A stretch of DNA of 5,862 bases from Oscillospiraceae bacterium (GTDB taxonomy: Bacteria; Bacillota; Clostridia; Oscillospirales; Oscillospiraceae). Both the position numbers and the translations under genes were made by a program. Below, piece by piece: positions 1-4,813 of the stretch; within the stretch, counting starts at the first letter, position 1, and each line of letters opens with the position of its first letter. Location of the stretch: the NCBI GenBank assembly GCA_021205585.1, contig JAJPXI010000074.1, positions 1 through 5,862 on the forward strand, in the 5' to 3' direction. Below the pieces are notes generated by a model. It was not told the DNA's origin. It saw only the letters and a program-made list of their open reading frames with translations, and made no database searches.

Positions 1-82
1 TGTACGGCCCGCCGGAAAGGCCGTCAGCCTGAAACGGGGAGGAATCCGTCCCGGCTCCAGCCTGCGCCGCTTCGCTGTCCAT
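1..82 (-). CDS. Unidentified protein, N-terminal fragment (runs off left edge)
   Basis: An ATG at 82-80 opens a minus-strand frame that stays open to the window edge, giving 27 codons. A good Shine-Dalgarno stretch (AAAGGTGG) lies about 6-8 nt upstream, and a sigma-A-like promoter sits at 115-143. Two in-frame GTG codons just upstream are poorer starts because they lie inside the ribosome binding site. The visible N-terminus is rich in Ala, Gly, Ser and Asp, lacks a hydrophobic segment, and looks disordered. No family can be recognised from so short a piece. It lies downstream of spoIIID, but a terminator and its own promoter separate the two, so it is probably an independent unit. Confidence 0.55.
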   Translation of the reverse strand, partial: MDSEAAQAGAGTDSSPFQADGLSGGPY

Positions 83-114
83 TGCCGTCACCACCTTTCT
101 TTTTTCGTACCATT

Positions 115-143
115 AGTTTAACACAATGCGTGTGAAAAATCAA
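115..143 (-). promoter_or_regulatory. Sigma-A-like promoter for the left-edge gene
   Basis: Read on the minus strand, TTGATT (143-138) and TAAACT (120-115) are separated by exactly 17 bp. Each hexamer matches the sigma-A consensus at 4 of 6 positions. Transcription would begin near 108, about 25 nt before the ATG at 82. The -35 hexamer overlaps the right-hand edge of no gene but touches the dyad at 141-172. Confidence 0.6.
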
Positions 144-172
144 CGCTTATCGTTGTCGAAACGATTGCGTTG
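141..172 (-). promoter_or_regulatory. 32-bp imperfect dyad: operator or weak terminator
   Basis: CAACGC and GCGTTG arms enclose ATCGTT and AACGAT arms around a 5-nt centre, with a 2-nt/1-nt internal bulge. It overlaps the outer edge of the -35 hexamer of the left-edge promoter by three bases, which suits a repressor or activator site. On the minus strand it is also followed by ATTTTT, so it could be a second rho-independent terminator behind the one at 203-242. The sequence does not decide between these. Confidence 0.45.
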
Positions 173-202
173 GAGTGAACAGCTTGATTTTGTGGGAAAG
201 GG

Positions 203-242
203 AAAAACCCACCCGTCTGGTCAAATCGCCGGGACGGGCGGG
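203..242 (-). terminator. Rho-independent terminator downstream of spoIIID region
   Basis: On the minus strand a 10-bp G+C-rich stem (CCCGCCCGTC with GACGGGTGGG, one G-U pair, loop of 15 nt) is followed directly by TTTTT at 207-203. It would end transcripts coming from spoIIID and the small ORF at 252-362, and insulate the left-edge gene. Confidence 0.8.
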
Positions 243-251
243 CCATTTTCA

Positions 252-362
252 TCAATCACGGGCAAGCACATTGACGGCAAACTTGATTTCCGCCGCCCCG
301 TTCCAGTTGCCCTTGACGAATGCACTGACCGTGTATGTAATTCCGGGAAGGCGCTGGTTCAT
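252..362 (-). pseudogene. Possible gene remnant: 36-codon ORF resembling the end of a surface-protein repeat domain
   Basis: ATG at 362-360 opens a 36-residue frame ending in TGA at 254-252, ten bases before the terminator at 203-242. The product contains GITYTVSAFVKGNWNG followed by an alternating hydrophobic strand. This resembles the closing beta strands of the Ig-like or MBG/YDG repeats common in Clostridia surface proteins (TYTV, then G-N-Y/W-x-G, then a final strand). No convincing ribosome binding site precedes the ATG, and an in-frame TAA lies 15 bases upstream of it, inside the palindrome at 361-420. I read it as the surviving 3' tail of a longer gene rather than a functional small gene. 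The resemblance is from memory and weak; chance is possible. Confidence 0.3.
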
Positions 363-420
363 ACTGAAATCTGATTAAACAAGACATTGAAAATGTCCCC
401 TTTTAATCTGAAGAGAGTAT
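361..420. repeat. 60-bp imperfect palindrome abutting the spoIIID stop codon
   Basis: Both ends carry ATACT/AGTAT. Moving inward, TCTGATTAAA pairs with TTTAATCTGA apart from small mismatches, and the centre is a GACATT-GAA-AATGTC hairpin. It begins one base inside the possible remnant ORF and its last base overlaps the spoIIID TGA. It could be a spoIIID transcript-end hairpin, although it lacks a good U-tract (only TTGTTT), or a small inserted palindromic element. The outer 18 bp on its spoIIID side recur exactly at 4608-4625. Confidence 0.5.
403..420 (-). repeat. 18-bp dispersed repeat, copy A (inverted relative to copy B)
   Basis: ATACTCTCTTCAGATTAA on the minus strand is identical to the plus-strand sequence at 4608-4625. 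The match ends at both sides (the next bases differ), so it is a discrete shared word. Here it is one arm of the palindrome at 361-420. Confidence 0.75.
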
Positions 421-671
421 CAGCTGTCCCCCTTGTACTTTTTCCGGGTGGCGATGCCGCCGCGGATATGGCGTTCCGCTTTATTTTGGTCCATAATTTC
501 CTTCACCTGCAAATACAGCGCCCGGTTAAAAGCGGGCAGCCGCTCGGACAGATCTTTATGTACAGTGGACTTGGAAATGCCAAACTGCCGGGCTGTAGCC
601 CGGACGGTGGTTCGGTTTTCAATCATATACACAGCCAGGGCGCAGGCGCGCTCCTCGATGGTCCCCTTCAC
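420..671 (-). CDS. spoIIID: Sporulation transcriptional regulator SpoIIID
   Basis: The 83-residue product is a small helix-turn-helix DNA-binding protein of mother-cell sporulation. In Bacillus it is made under sigma-E and activates or represses many sigma-E genes and sigK. Family hallmarks are plain: an N-terminal KGTIEERA helix, TVRATARQFGISKSTVHKDL as the helix-turn-helix (about residues 22-41), ERLP after it, then a helix with EIMD and a basic RHIRGG.AT..KYK tail. Length is normal for Clostridia (about 80-95). I chose GTG at 671 because AGAGG lies 8 nt upstream and the protein then starts MKGTIEER, as in relatives; a GTG three codons further up overlaps that site. A sigma-E-like promoter lies at 735-763. 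The usual mreB-type neighbour is not seen downstream in this window. Confidence 0.95.
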   Translation of the reverse strand: MKGTIEERACALAVYMIENRTTVRATARQFGISKSTVHKDLSERLPAFNRALYLQVKEIMDQNKAERHIRGGIATRKKYKGDS

Positions 672-734
672 TGGCAGCACCTCTTATCCCGGAGAACCCC
701 GCACGCCGGGAGTCCCCCTGAACTCACACATCCC

Positions 735-763
735 ATCCTATGCGGCCCTGGGGGGATTTATGA
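735..763 (-). promoter_or_regulatory. Sigma-E-like promoter of spoIIID
   Basis: On the minus strand TCATAAA (763-757) is followed after exactly 14 bp by CATAGGAT (742-735). The Bacillus sigma-E consensus is roughly KMATATT, 14 bp, CATACANT, so the -35 agrees well and the -10 keeps CATA and the final T. The predicted start near 728 leaves a leader of about 57 nt before the spoIIID GTG. This fits the known mother-cell expression of spoIIID. Confidence 0.7.
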
Positions 764-819
764 AGTGCCGCCAGAAAAGCGGAAAAGCCGGGCGCCAGCC
801 ATATTCTTCATAAAAATGA

Positions 820-900
820 AGGAACCTCTAAAAACTATGTCTGCGGCAGCTGACAAAATCTTTTGCCAGCTGTTCTTGTCATAGTTATTAGAGGTTGCCT
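820..900. mobile_element. 81-bp palindromic MITE-like element
   Basis: The ends are imperfect terminal inverted repeats: AGGAACCTCTAAAAACTATG on the left, and AGGCAACCTCTAATAACTATG read from the right. They differ by one inserted C and one substitution. Inner arms (CAGCTGACAAAA versus CAGCTGGCAAAA) continue the symmetry to the centre, so the whole element can fold into one long hairpin. TGAAG occurs at both boundaries (817-821 and 900-904) and may be a target duplication. It has no coding capacity. It lies between the GTPase operon and the spoIIID promoter. Read on the minus strand, the hairpin is followed by TCATTTTTATG, so it may also act as the operon terminator. The mobile origin is inferred from structure alone. 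Confidence 0.6.
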
Positions 901-915
901 GAAGCTTTTTATAAA

Positions 916-1875
916 TCAGTAGAAACTTGCCACCTCCGGGTCGGGCTTGGAGGCGGGAGTCAGGGAGAGGGCGGTCAGGACGGGGCCTTTTTCGCCGTAT
1001 ATCCTGTGGTACTGGTTGCTGACCGTGGCGGTCAGCTCCACCCACTGGTCGGCGGCCAGTTTGGACACGTTGGCCTTGTCCCACAGGCACACCAGTCCGG
1101 CGAACTGAATGTCCTCCACGCAGCAGGTCATGACGTGCCGGCCGACGATGAAGCCGGAGGGCATGGTCTTTTTCGTCAGAGCCCGGCCCAGGAAGCGGAC
1201 GGTTTTTCCCTCGTACTTGTCGGTCTCGGCGGACAGGTCCCGATACCACAGGGCGTAGTCCTCCGGCTTGATGTCCACCACGGCGGCATCCAGGTCGAAG
1301 GGCAGGGGGTCCTGGATGTCGTCATAGGCCAGGCTGCCGTCCCTGGACTCGTAGATAATCTCCACGCTCCGGGAGGCGGCGCGGGCCAGCTTGTGCAGCT
1401 CCATCCGATCCGTTTCGTCGTCGCAGCGGTTGAACACCGCCATCTCGCAGCTTTGCAGCTTGTCGAAGGTCAGCTGGCGCATGTTGGCGTTATAGGTCAG
1501 GATGCTCCCTGCGTCGGCGAAAAAGACCTCCTGGAACACCCGCCAGCTGGGGGGCATGGCGTTGTAAAAGGCGTCCAGCAGCCACATCCCGTTGTACTCG
1601 CACAGAACCCGCTCCGCCCCGGTCTCCTTCTGGAAGCGGGCCAGGGTTTCCTCGGTCAGTTCCTCCTGGCCCTGGAGGGTACGGCACTGCACGTTGGGGT
1701 GGGCGAAGCGGGACAGGTCGTACTCCACCTCCCCCTCCTCGCACAGCAGCAGCAGGGTGGGCTCCCCCTCGTTAAACTGGGGATCCGCCAGGGAGTCCTG
1801 GATAAAGGTGGTCTTTCCGCTCTCCAGAAAGCCGGTGAACAGGTAGACCGGGATCTCTCTGCCCTTGTTAGCCAA
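916..1875 (-). CDS. Divergent COG0523-like GTPase fused to a DUF1980/YcgQ-like C-terminal domain
   Basis: The 319-residue protein has a CobW-like P-loop at 15-23 (GFLESGKTT), a CEEGE stretch at 45-49 where COG0523 proteins have NEFGE, EYNG at 93-96 where they have E-x-SG, and NRCD at 149-152 as a G4 motif variant. The GCxCC metal-binding motif of true COG0523 GTPases is absent. From about residue 200 the protein changes: YEGKTVRFLGRAL, then PSGFIVGRHVMTCC and later Cys264, resembling DUF1980/TIGR03943 proteins (YcgQ type). These are encoded beside YcgR-type permeases and zinc-responsive COG0523 genes in Bacillus. The start is TTG at 1875, with AAGGAG 10 nt upstream; it overlaps the end of the preceding GTPase gene by 8 bp, implying translational coupling. 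A role with its partner in metal handling is inferred; the metal is unknown. Confidence 0.8.
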   Translation of the reverse strand: MANKGREIPVYLFTGFLESGKTTFIQDSLADPQFNEGEPTLLLLCEEGEVEYDLSRFAHPNVQCRTLQGQEELTEETLARFQKETGAERVLCEYNGMWLLDAFYNAMPPSWRVFQEVFFADAGSILTYNANMRQLTFDKLQSCEMAVFNRCDDETDRMELHKLARAASRSVEIIYESRDGSLAYDDIQDPLPFDLDAAVVDIKPEDYALWYRDLSAETDKYEGKTVRFLGRALTKKTMPSGFIVGRHVMTCCVEDIQFAGLVCLWDKANVSKLAADQWVELTATVSNQYHRIYGEKGPVLTALSLTPASKPDPEVASFY

Positions 1876-2968
1876 TTTGGAACAACTCCTTCAGGGCCGC
1901 CTGGTTGAGTTTGGAGCCGATGACGCAGACGCGCCCGGTAACCGCCGGCTCGCCCCGGCGGACGTTAACCTCTCCGGGGGTGTAGTCGAAATAGATCCAG
2001 TCACCGCCGCCGGCGCAGGGGACGAAGCCCTTGGCCCGCAGCACCAGGCCCCATTTCTCCTGCCGGTCCAGGCCGGACAGAATCCGCTCCACGTCCTCCT
2101 GGCCGTAGGGCCGGGCGGTCTCCGCGCCCCAGCTTTCAAAGACCTCGTCGGCGTGGTGGTGGTCGTGGTGGTGATGGTGGCCGCCGCACACCGGGCAGGC
2201 CTCGCCTTCCTTGTGGCTGTGCTCATCGTGGTCATGCTCGTGCTCATCGTGGTGGTGTTCCTCGTCGTCATGGTCACAGTGGTCATGGCCGTCATGCTCA
2301 TCGTGGTCATGGTCGCAGTGGTCGTGCTCGTCCTCCATGTCCCGGAGCATATCAGCCAGGGCGGTTTTCAGGCTGGCCTGACCCTCGATGGCCTCCAGCA
2401 TGGCCGCGCCGGACAGCTGCTCCCAGGGGGTGGTGATTACCGGGGCGTCCGGGTTCTTCTGGCGAATCAGCTCCAGCGCGGCCTCCAGCTTATCCTGGGC
2501 CATGCCGGCGGTGCGGGAGAGAATGACGCAGGCGGCGTGCTCGATTTGGTTGTTGAAGAACTCCCCAAAATTTTTCATATACATTTTGGCCTTGGCGGCG
2601 TCCACCACCGTGGTAAAGCTGTTGAGCTTCACCTCAGGGCCCTCCACCCCCTGAACCGCCCGGATGACGTCGGACAGCTTGCCCACGCCGGAGGGCTCGA
2701 TGAGGATGCGGTCGGGGTGGAACTGGTCGATGACCTGCTCCAGGGCGTCGTGAAAATCCCCCACCAGGGAGCAGCAGATGCAGCCGGAGTTCATCTCGGT
2801 GATCTCCACCCCGGCGGAGCGCAGGAAGCCGCCGTCCACGGCGATTTCCCCGAACTCGTTTTCAATCAGCACCAGTTTCTCCCCCTGGTAGGCCTGGGCG
2901 ATGAGCTTTTGGATCAGGGTGGTTTTGCCCGCCCCAAGGAACCCGGAAAAAATATCAATTTTTGTCAT
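1868..2968 (-). CDS. COG0523 (CobW/zinc metallochaperone family) GTPase with His-rich linker
   Basis: The 366-residue protein is a G3E-family P-loop GTPase of the CobW/YjiA/ZNG1 group, cytoplasmic proteins that bind and deliver metals, often zinc. Visible motifs: Walker A GFLGAGKTT at 9-17, ENEFGE at 36-41, the metal-binding GCICC at 62-66, and EPSG at 91-94. The G4 position reads SRTA (151-154) rather than NKxD. Residues 215-272 form a metal-binding linker with 24 His, four Cys including a CPVCGG pair (258-263), and many Asp/Glu. A CobW C-terminal domain follows (about 276-366). Length is typical. ATG at 2968 has TGAGG 7 nt upstream, and that site overlaps the stop of the WG-repeat gene 9 bp away; the next GTPase overlaps by 8 bp. 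Which metal and client it serves cannot be read; cobalamin synthesis is less likely because no cob genes are near. Confidence 0.93.
   Translation of the reverse strand: MTKIDIFSGFLGAGKTTLIQKLIAQAYQGEKLVLIENEFGEIAVDGGFLRSAGVEITEMNSGCICCSLVGDFHDALEQVIDQFHPDRILIEPSGVGKLSDVIRAVQGVEGPEVKLNSFTTVVDAAKAKMYMKNFGEFFNNQIEHAACVILSRTAGMAQDKLEAALELIRQKNPDAPVITTPWEQLSGAAMLEAIEGQASLKTALADMLRDMEDEHDHCDHDHDEHDGHDHCDHDDEEHHHDEHEHDHDEHSHKEGEACPVCGGHHHHHDHHHADEVFESWGAETARPYGQEDVERILSGLDRQEKWGLVLRAKGFVPCAGGGDWIYFDYTPGEVNVRRGEPAVTGRVCVIGSKLNQAALKELFQIG
2153..2326 (-). repeat. His/Asp-codon low-complexity tract within the CobW-family gene
   Basis: This tract encodes the His-rich linker (residues 215-272) and is built from irregular repeats of CAT/CAC-GAC/GAT codon pairs. 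On the plus strand it reads as GTGGTCATGG-like repeats. It explains why the opposite strand and other frames look open and valine-rich or methionine/threonine-rich there. Such tracts are prone to slippage, so length variation between strains is likely. Confidence 0.8.
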
Positions 2969-2977
2969 TTTAATGCC

Positions 2978-4327
2978 TCATTTCTTCTTTTTTGACTTTG
3001 CCGCCCTTTGGCTTTCCTTCAGAGCCTTTTTCTCGGCCCGGCTCTTAATCTGCGGGATGACGGCGGCGGCGATCAGGGCCAGGGCGATCAGGACGAAGAT
3101 GCCGTAGCGCAAAATGCGGCTCCAGTTCAGGTTCAGCTGCCGGGTGGCCTGGTGGGCGGTCACCGAAACCGACTCATAGTAGGGGTTGATGAAGAAGCCG
3201 TGCAGCCCGTCCTTCTCCACCACGGCCACATAGTTCCAGGCGGCCGCGCTGTCGTACTCCAGGGGGAGGATCAGCTCCCCGTCCAGGTTATAAAAGCCGT
3301 AGTAGGTGCCGTCCCACACCCGGCCCAGGCCCTCGGAAAAGCGGTAGACCGCCTTGTACTCCAGGGGGATGACCACGTTCCCTTCCATGTCGATGTAGCC
3401 GAAATACTCCCCGTCGTACACCGAGGCCAGGCCGCCGGAGAAAGCGGACGCATAGTTGTATTCCGGCTCGATGACCATCTGGCCCATGGAGTCCACAAAG
3501 CCGTACAGCCCCGCGTCGTTGTCCCGGGACCAGGCCAGACCGTCGTACAGCGCGTCGGTATAACCCAGGGTCAGTTCCACTACCACGTTGCCGTCCAGGT
3601 CGATAAAGCCGAAGCCCCCGTCGAGGGAGACGCAGGCGTAGCCGTCGTTAAAAGAAGTGGCGGTGGTGTATTGCAGCTCCACCACCAGCTCGCCGCTGGT
3701 GTCGATATAGCCGTACCCCTCGTCCTCGGTCCAGACACAGGCCCGGCCCTCGTGAAAGGAACCGGCCTCGCCGTAGATCAGGTTGGTAATCGCCTCGCCG
3801 TCCAGGTCGATGTAGCCGTACAGGTCATTGGCCTCCACCCAGGTGTAGTCCTCGGAGTAGCCGCCGATGTTTTCATAGTAGGGCTCCAGGATGATGTTGC
3901 CCTCAGTATCGGCCACGCCCACCAGTCCGTCCACCTCGTACCAGACCCGGCCGCAGGAGAAGCTTCCCGCGCTGTCGGCGTCCTCCAGGGTAAAGGCCAC
4001 GTCGCCGTTCAGGTCGATGAAGCTGATTACCCCGTCCAGCTCCACCCGGGCCAGGCCCTCGGAGAAGCTGGCGGCGTCATCATACTGGGGCTCGATGACC
4101 ACCTGACCGGTCAGATCCACATAGCCGTACAGCCCCTCTCCGTTTTTCACCGGGAGCAAATCCCCCGTCTCCACGCCGGAGGTGACGCACAGCTCCAGGC
4201 CGTCCTCCAGCCAGATGATCGAAATCTCGTCCTGGCCGTCCGTCTCATCCTCCGCCCAGGCGGTCATGGGCAGGGAAAGCAGCAGGGCCGCAGTCAGCCC
4301 CGCCGCCAGCAATCGTTTTAATTTCAA
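2978..4327 (-). CDS. Secreted, membrane-anchored WG-repeat protein
   Basis: The 449-residue product has an N-terminal signal peptide (basic KLKR, a hydrophobic core, AWA then acidic residues, likely cleavage after residue 25). About nine or ten WG repeats of 31-36 residues follow (roughly 60-382), each of the form GxYGYIDxxGxxVIExxYxxAxxFxEGLAxV. A hydrophobic segment (about 405-426) and a Lys/Arg-rich tail ending KKKK close the protein. This predicts an acidic, repeat-built extracellular domain held by a single C-terminal membrane helix. WG repeats are widespread in Clostridia surface proteins, but their function is mostly unknown. I chose TTG at 4327 because AAGGAGG lies 7 nt upstream and the signal peptide then begins immediately; an ATG at 4378 would overlap the promoter. 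It is the first gene of an operon with the two GTPases. No enzyme domain is visible. Confidence 0.9.
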   Translation of the reverse strand: MKLKRLLAAGLTAALLLSLPMTAWAEDETDGQDEISIIWLEDGLELCVTSGVETGDLLPVKNGEGLYGYVDLTGQVVIEPQYDDAASFSEGLARVELDGVISFIDLNGDVAFTLEDADSAGSFSCGRVWYEVDGLVGVADTEGNIILEPYYENIGGYSEDYTWVEANDLYGYIDLDGEAITNLIYGEAGSFHEGRACVWTEDEGYGYIDTSGELVVELQYTTATSFNDGYACVSLDGGFGFIDLDGNVVVELTLGYTDALYDGLAWSRDNDAGLYGFVDSMGQMVIEPEYNYASAFSGGLASVYDGEYFGYIDMEGNVVIPLEYKAVYRFSEGLGRVWDGTYYGFYNLDGELILPLEYDSAAAWNYVAVVEKDGLHGFFINPYYESVSVTAHQATRQLNLNWSRILRYGIFVLIALALIAAAVIPQIKSRAEKKALKESQRAAKSKKKK

Positions 4328-4363
4328 TGGGAGTCCTCCTTGCGCGGTGATTCCGCAGAAAAT

Positions 4364-4392
4364 ATTGTACCGCAACATTTCTTCAAACGCAA
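4364..4392 (-). promoter_or_regulatory. Sigma-A promoter of the WG-repeat/GTPase operon
   Basis: On the minus strand TTGCGT (4392-4387) and TACAAT (4369-4364) are exactly 17 bp apart, matching the consensus at 4 and 5 of 6 positions. Transcription would start near 4357, leaving about 30 nt before the TTG start of the WG-repeat gene. A small CCCTGC/GCAGGG hairpin (4410-4424) and the TTCACA repeats lie just upstream. No clear Zur or Fur box is recognisable. Confidence 0.75.
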
Positions 4393-4428
4393 GTGTTTTG
4401 CCCCGCCGCCCTGCGGAGCAGGGGCTTA

Positions 4429-4483
4429 ATTCACAAATTATTCACAAAAAATTCACTTCTCTTTTCCTGATTCGGTGTACTAT
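4429..4483 (+). promoter_or_regulatory. Candidate PhoP-box promoter on the plus strand
   Basis: TTCACA occurs at 4431-4436 and 4442-4447, and TTCACT at 4453-4458, with exactly 11 bp from each to the next. Gram-positive PhoP boxes are direct repeats of TT(A/C/T)A(C/T)A with about 5-bp spacers, so the first two repeats fit fully and the third at five of six positions. A -10 hexamer TACTAT lies at 4478-4483; with a start near 4490 the repeats would sit at about -60 to -32, where PhoP binds in Bacillus. No good sigma-A -35 is present at 17 bp, consistent with an activated promoter. It faces away from the WG operon promoter, so it may also influence that operon. Other OmpR-family regulators could use such a site. 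Confidence 0.5.
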
Positions 4484-4489
4484 AGAAAC

Positions 4490-4606
4490 GCCATTTGGAT
4501 GCTGGCGACGTCAGAGCCAGGGTTCGTTTTGGTGTGCTTTTCATTATTTTATCTTTCTTTTCACCCCAATGGGCCATTCGTTAAGAGTGGCCCATTGGGG
4601 GTTTTT
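4490..4606 (+). ncRNA. Candidate small RNA or orphan leader, about 117 nt
   Basis: The interval lies between the predicted start after TACTAT (4478-4483) and the T-tract of a strong terminator, with no gene downstream on this strand. The RNA would hold a CTGGC/GCCAG hairpin (4502-4520) with a GACGTC loop core, a U-rich single-stranded middle, and the terminator hairpin. A 49-codon frame (ATG 4499, stop 4646-4648) crosses it, but has no ribosome binding site and runs through the terminator. I do not recognise a known riboswitch or RNA family. It may be a standalone regulatory RNA, or an attenuator leader left behind after loss of the gene it controlled. Confidence 0.4.
4564..4606 (+). terminator. 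Strong rho-independent terminator (plus strand)
   Basis: CCCCAATGGGCCA (4564-4576) pairs perfectly with TGGCCCATTGGGG (4588-4600) around an 11-nt loop, and GTTTTT follows. The opposite strand lacks a T-tract after the hairpin, so it acts in the plus direction. No plus-strand protein gene precedes it, which is the main reason to propose a small RNA here. Confidence 0.9.
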
Positions 4607-4607
4607 A

Positions 4608-4625
4608 ATACTCTCTTCAGATTAA
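4608..4625 (+). repeat. 18-bp dispersed repeat, copy B
   Basis: ATACTCTCTTCAGATTAA begins one base after the terminator T-tract and is an exact inverted match to 403-420. The sequence beyond it (GGCAACACCGCAG onward) does not resemble the palindrome that accompanies copy A. Confidence 0.75.
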
Positions 4626-4768
4626 GGCAACACCGCAGTCCGCTCTAAAATCAATGGTTTTTGTAGATTTATGTGGAATATCTGGATTACAGTTCAAATC
4701 TCTCCTCGGCGCAGGCGATGGTGAGCGGAATACCGCTTCCTGAAGCGGGTGATTTTTGGAGCGGGCGC
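4626..4768. other. Intergenic stretch without a recognisable gene
   Basis: Between copy B of the 18-bp repeat and the tRNA terminator no frame on either strand has both a ribosome binding site and a recognisable product. The only structure seen is a short CCGCTT-CCTG-AAGCGG hairpin (4733-4748) followed four bases later by ATTTTT on the plus strand, a possible weak terminator. Base composition is more A+T-rich than the genes. Confidence 0.5.
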
Positions 4769-4807
4769 AAAAAAGAAAAATCCAGAAACCTGCATGGTTA
4801 CTGGATT
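4769..4807 (-). terminator. Rho-independent terminator of tRNA-Ser
   Basis: On the minus strand AATCCAG and CTGGATT enclose AACC and GGTT with a single T-T mismatch between the two stems and a 5-nt loop. TTTTTCTTTTTT follows. It begins seven bases after the encoded CCA of the tRNA. Confidence 0.88.
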
Positions 4808-4813
4808 CTTCGC

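Noticed and set aside
895..1908. Long plus-strand open frame (337 codons) opposite the second GTPase
   Set aside because: It is the antisense shadow of a G+C-rich gene with clear family motifs. The product is Gly/Val/Gln-rich with no recognisable domain, and no ribosome binding site was noted.
2153..2326. Tandem-looking repeats considered as a CRISPR or VNTR array
   Set aside because: The repeats are irregular, in frame, and encode the His-rich linker; there are no unique spacers of constant length.
1865..2995. Long plus-strand open frame (376 codons) with a Val/Met-rich hydrophobic run
   Set aside because: The apparent membrane-like stretch is the reverse complement of the His/Asp codon tract of the CobW-family gene; no homology or start signals support it.
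3008..4321. 437-codon plus-strand open frame opposite the WG-repeat gene
   Set aside because: The repeats in its product mirror the WG repeats of the real minus-strand gene, which has a signal peptide, a ribosome binding site and a promoter.
4410..4424. CCCTGC/GCAGGG hairpin upstream of the WG operon promoter, considered as a terminator
   Set aside because: The stem is only 6 bp, and neither strand has a T-run directly after it. It may be incidental in G+C-rich DNA.
4499..4648. 49-codon plus-strand ORF that could be a leader peptide
   Set aside because: It has no ribosome binding site, runs straight through the strong terminator at 4564-4606, and has no downstream gene to regulate. It is kept only as part of the small-RNA description.
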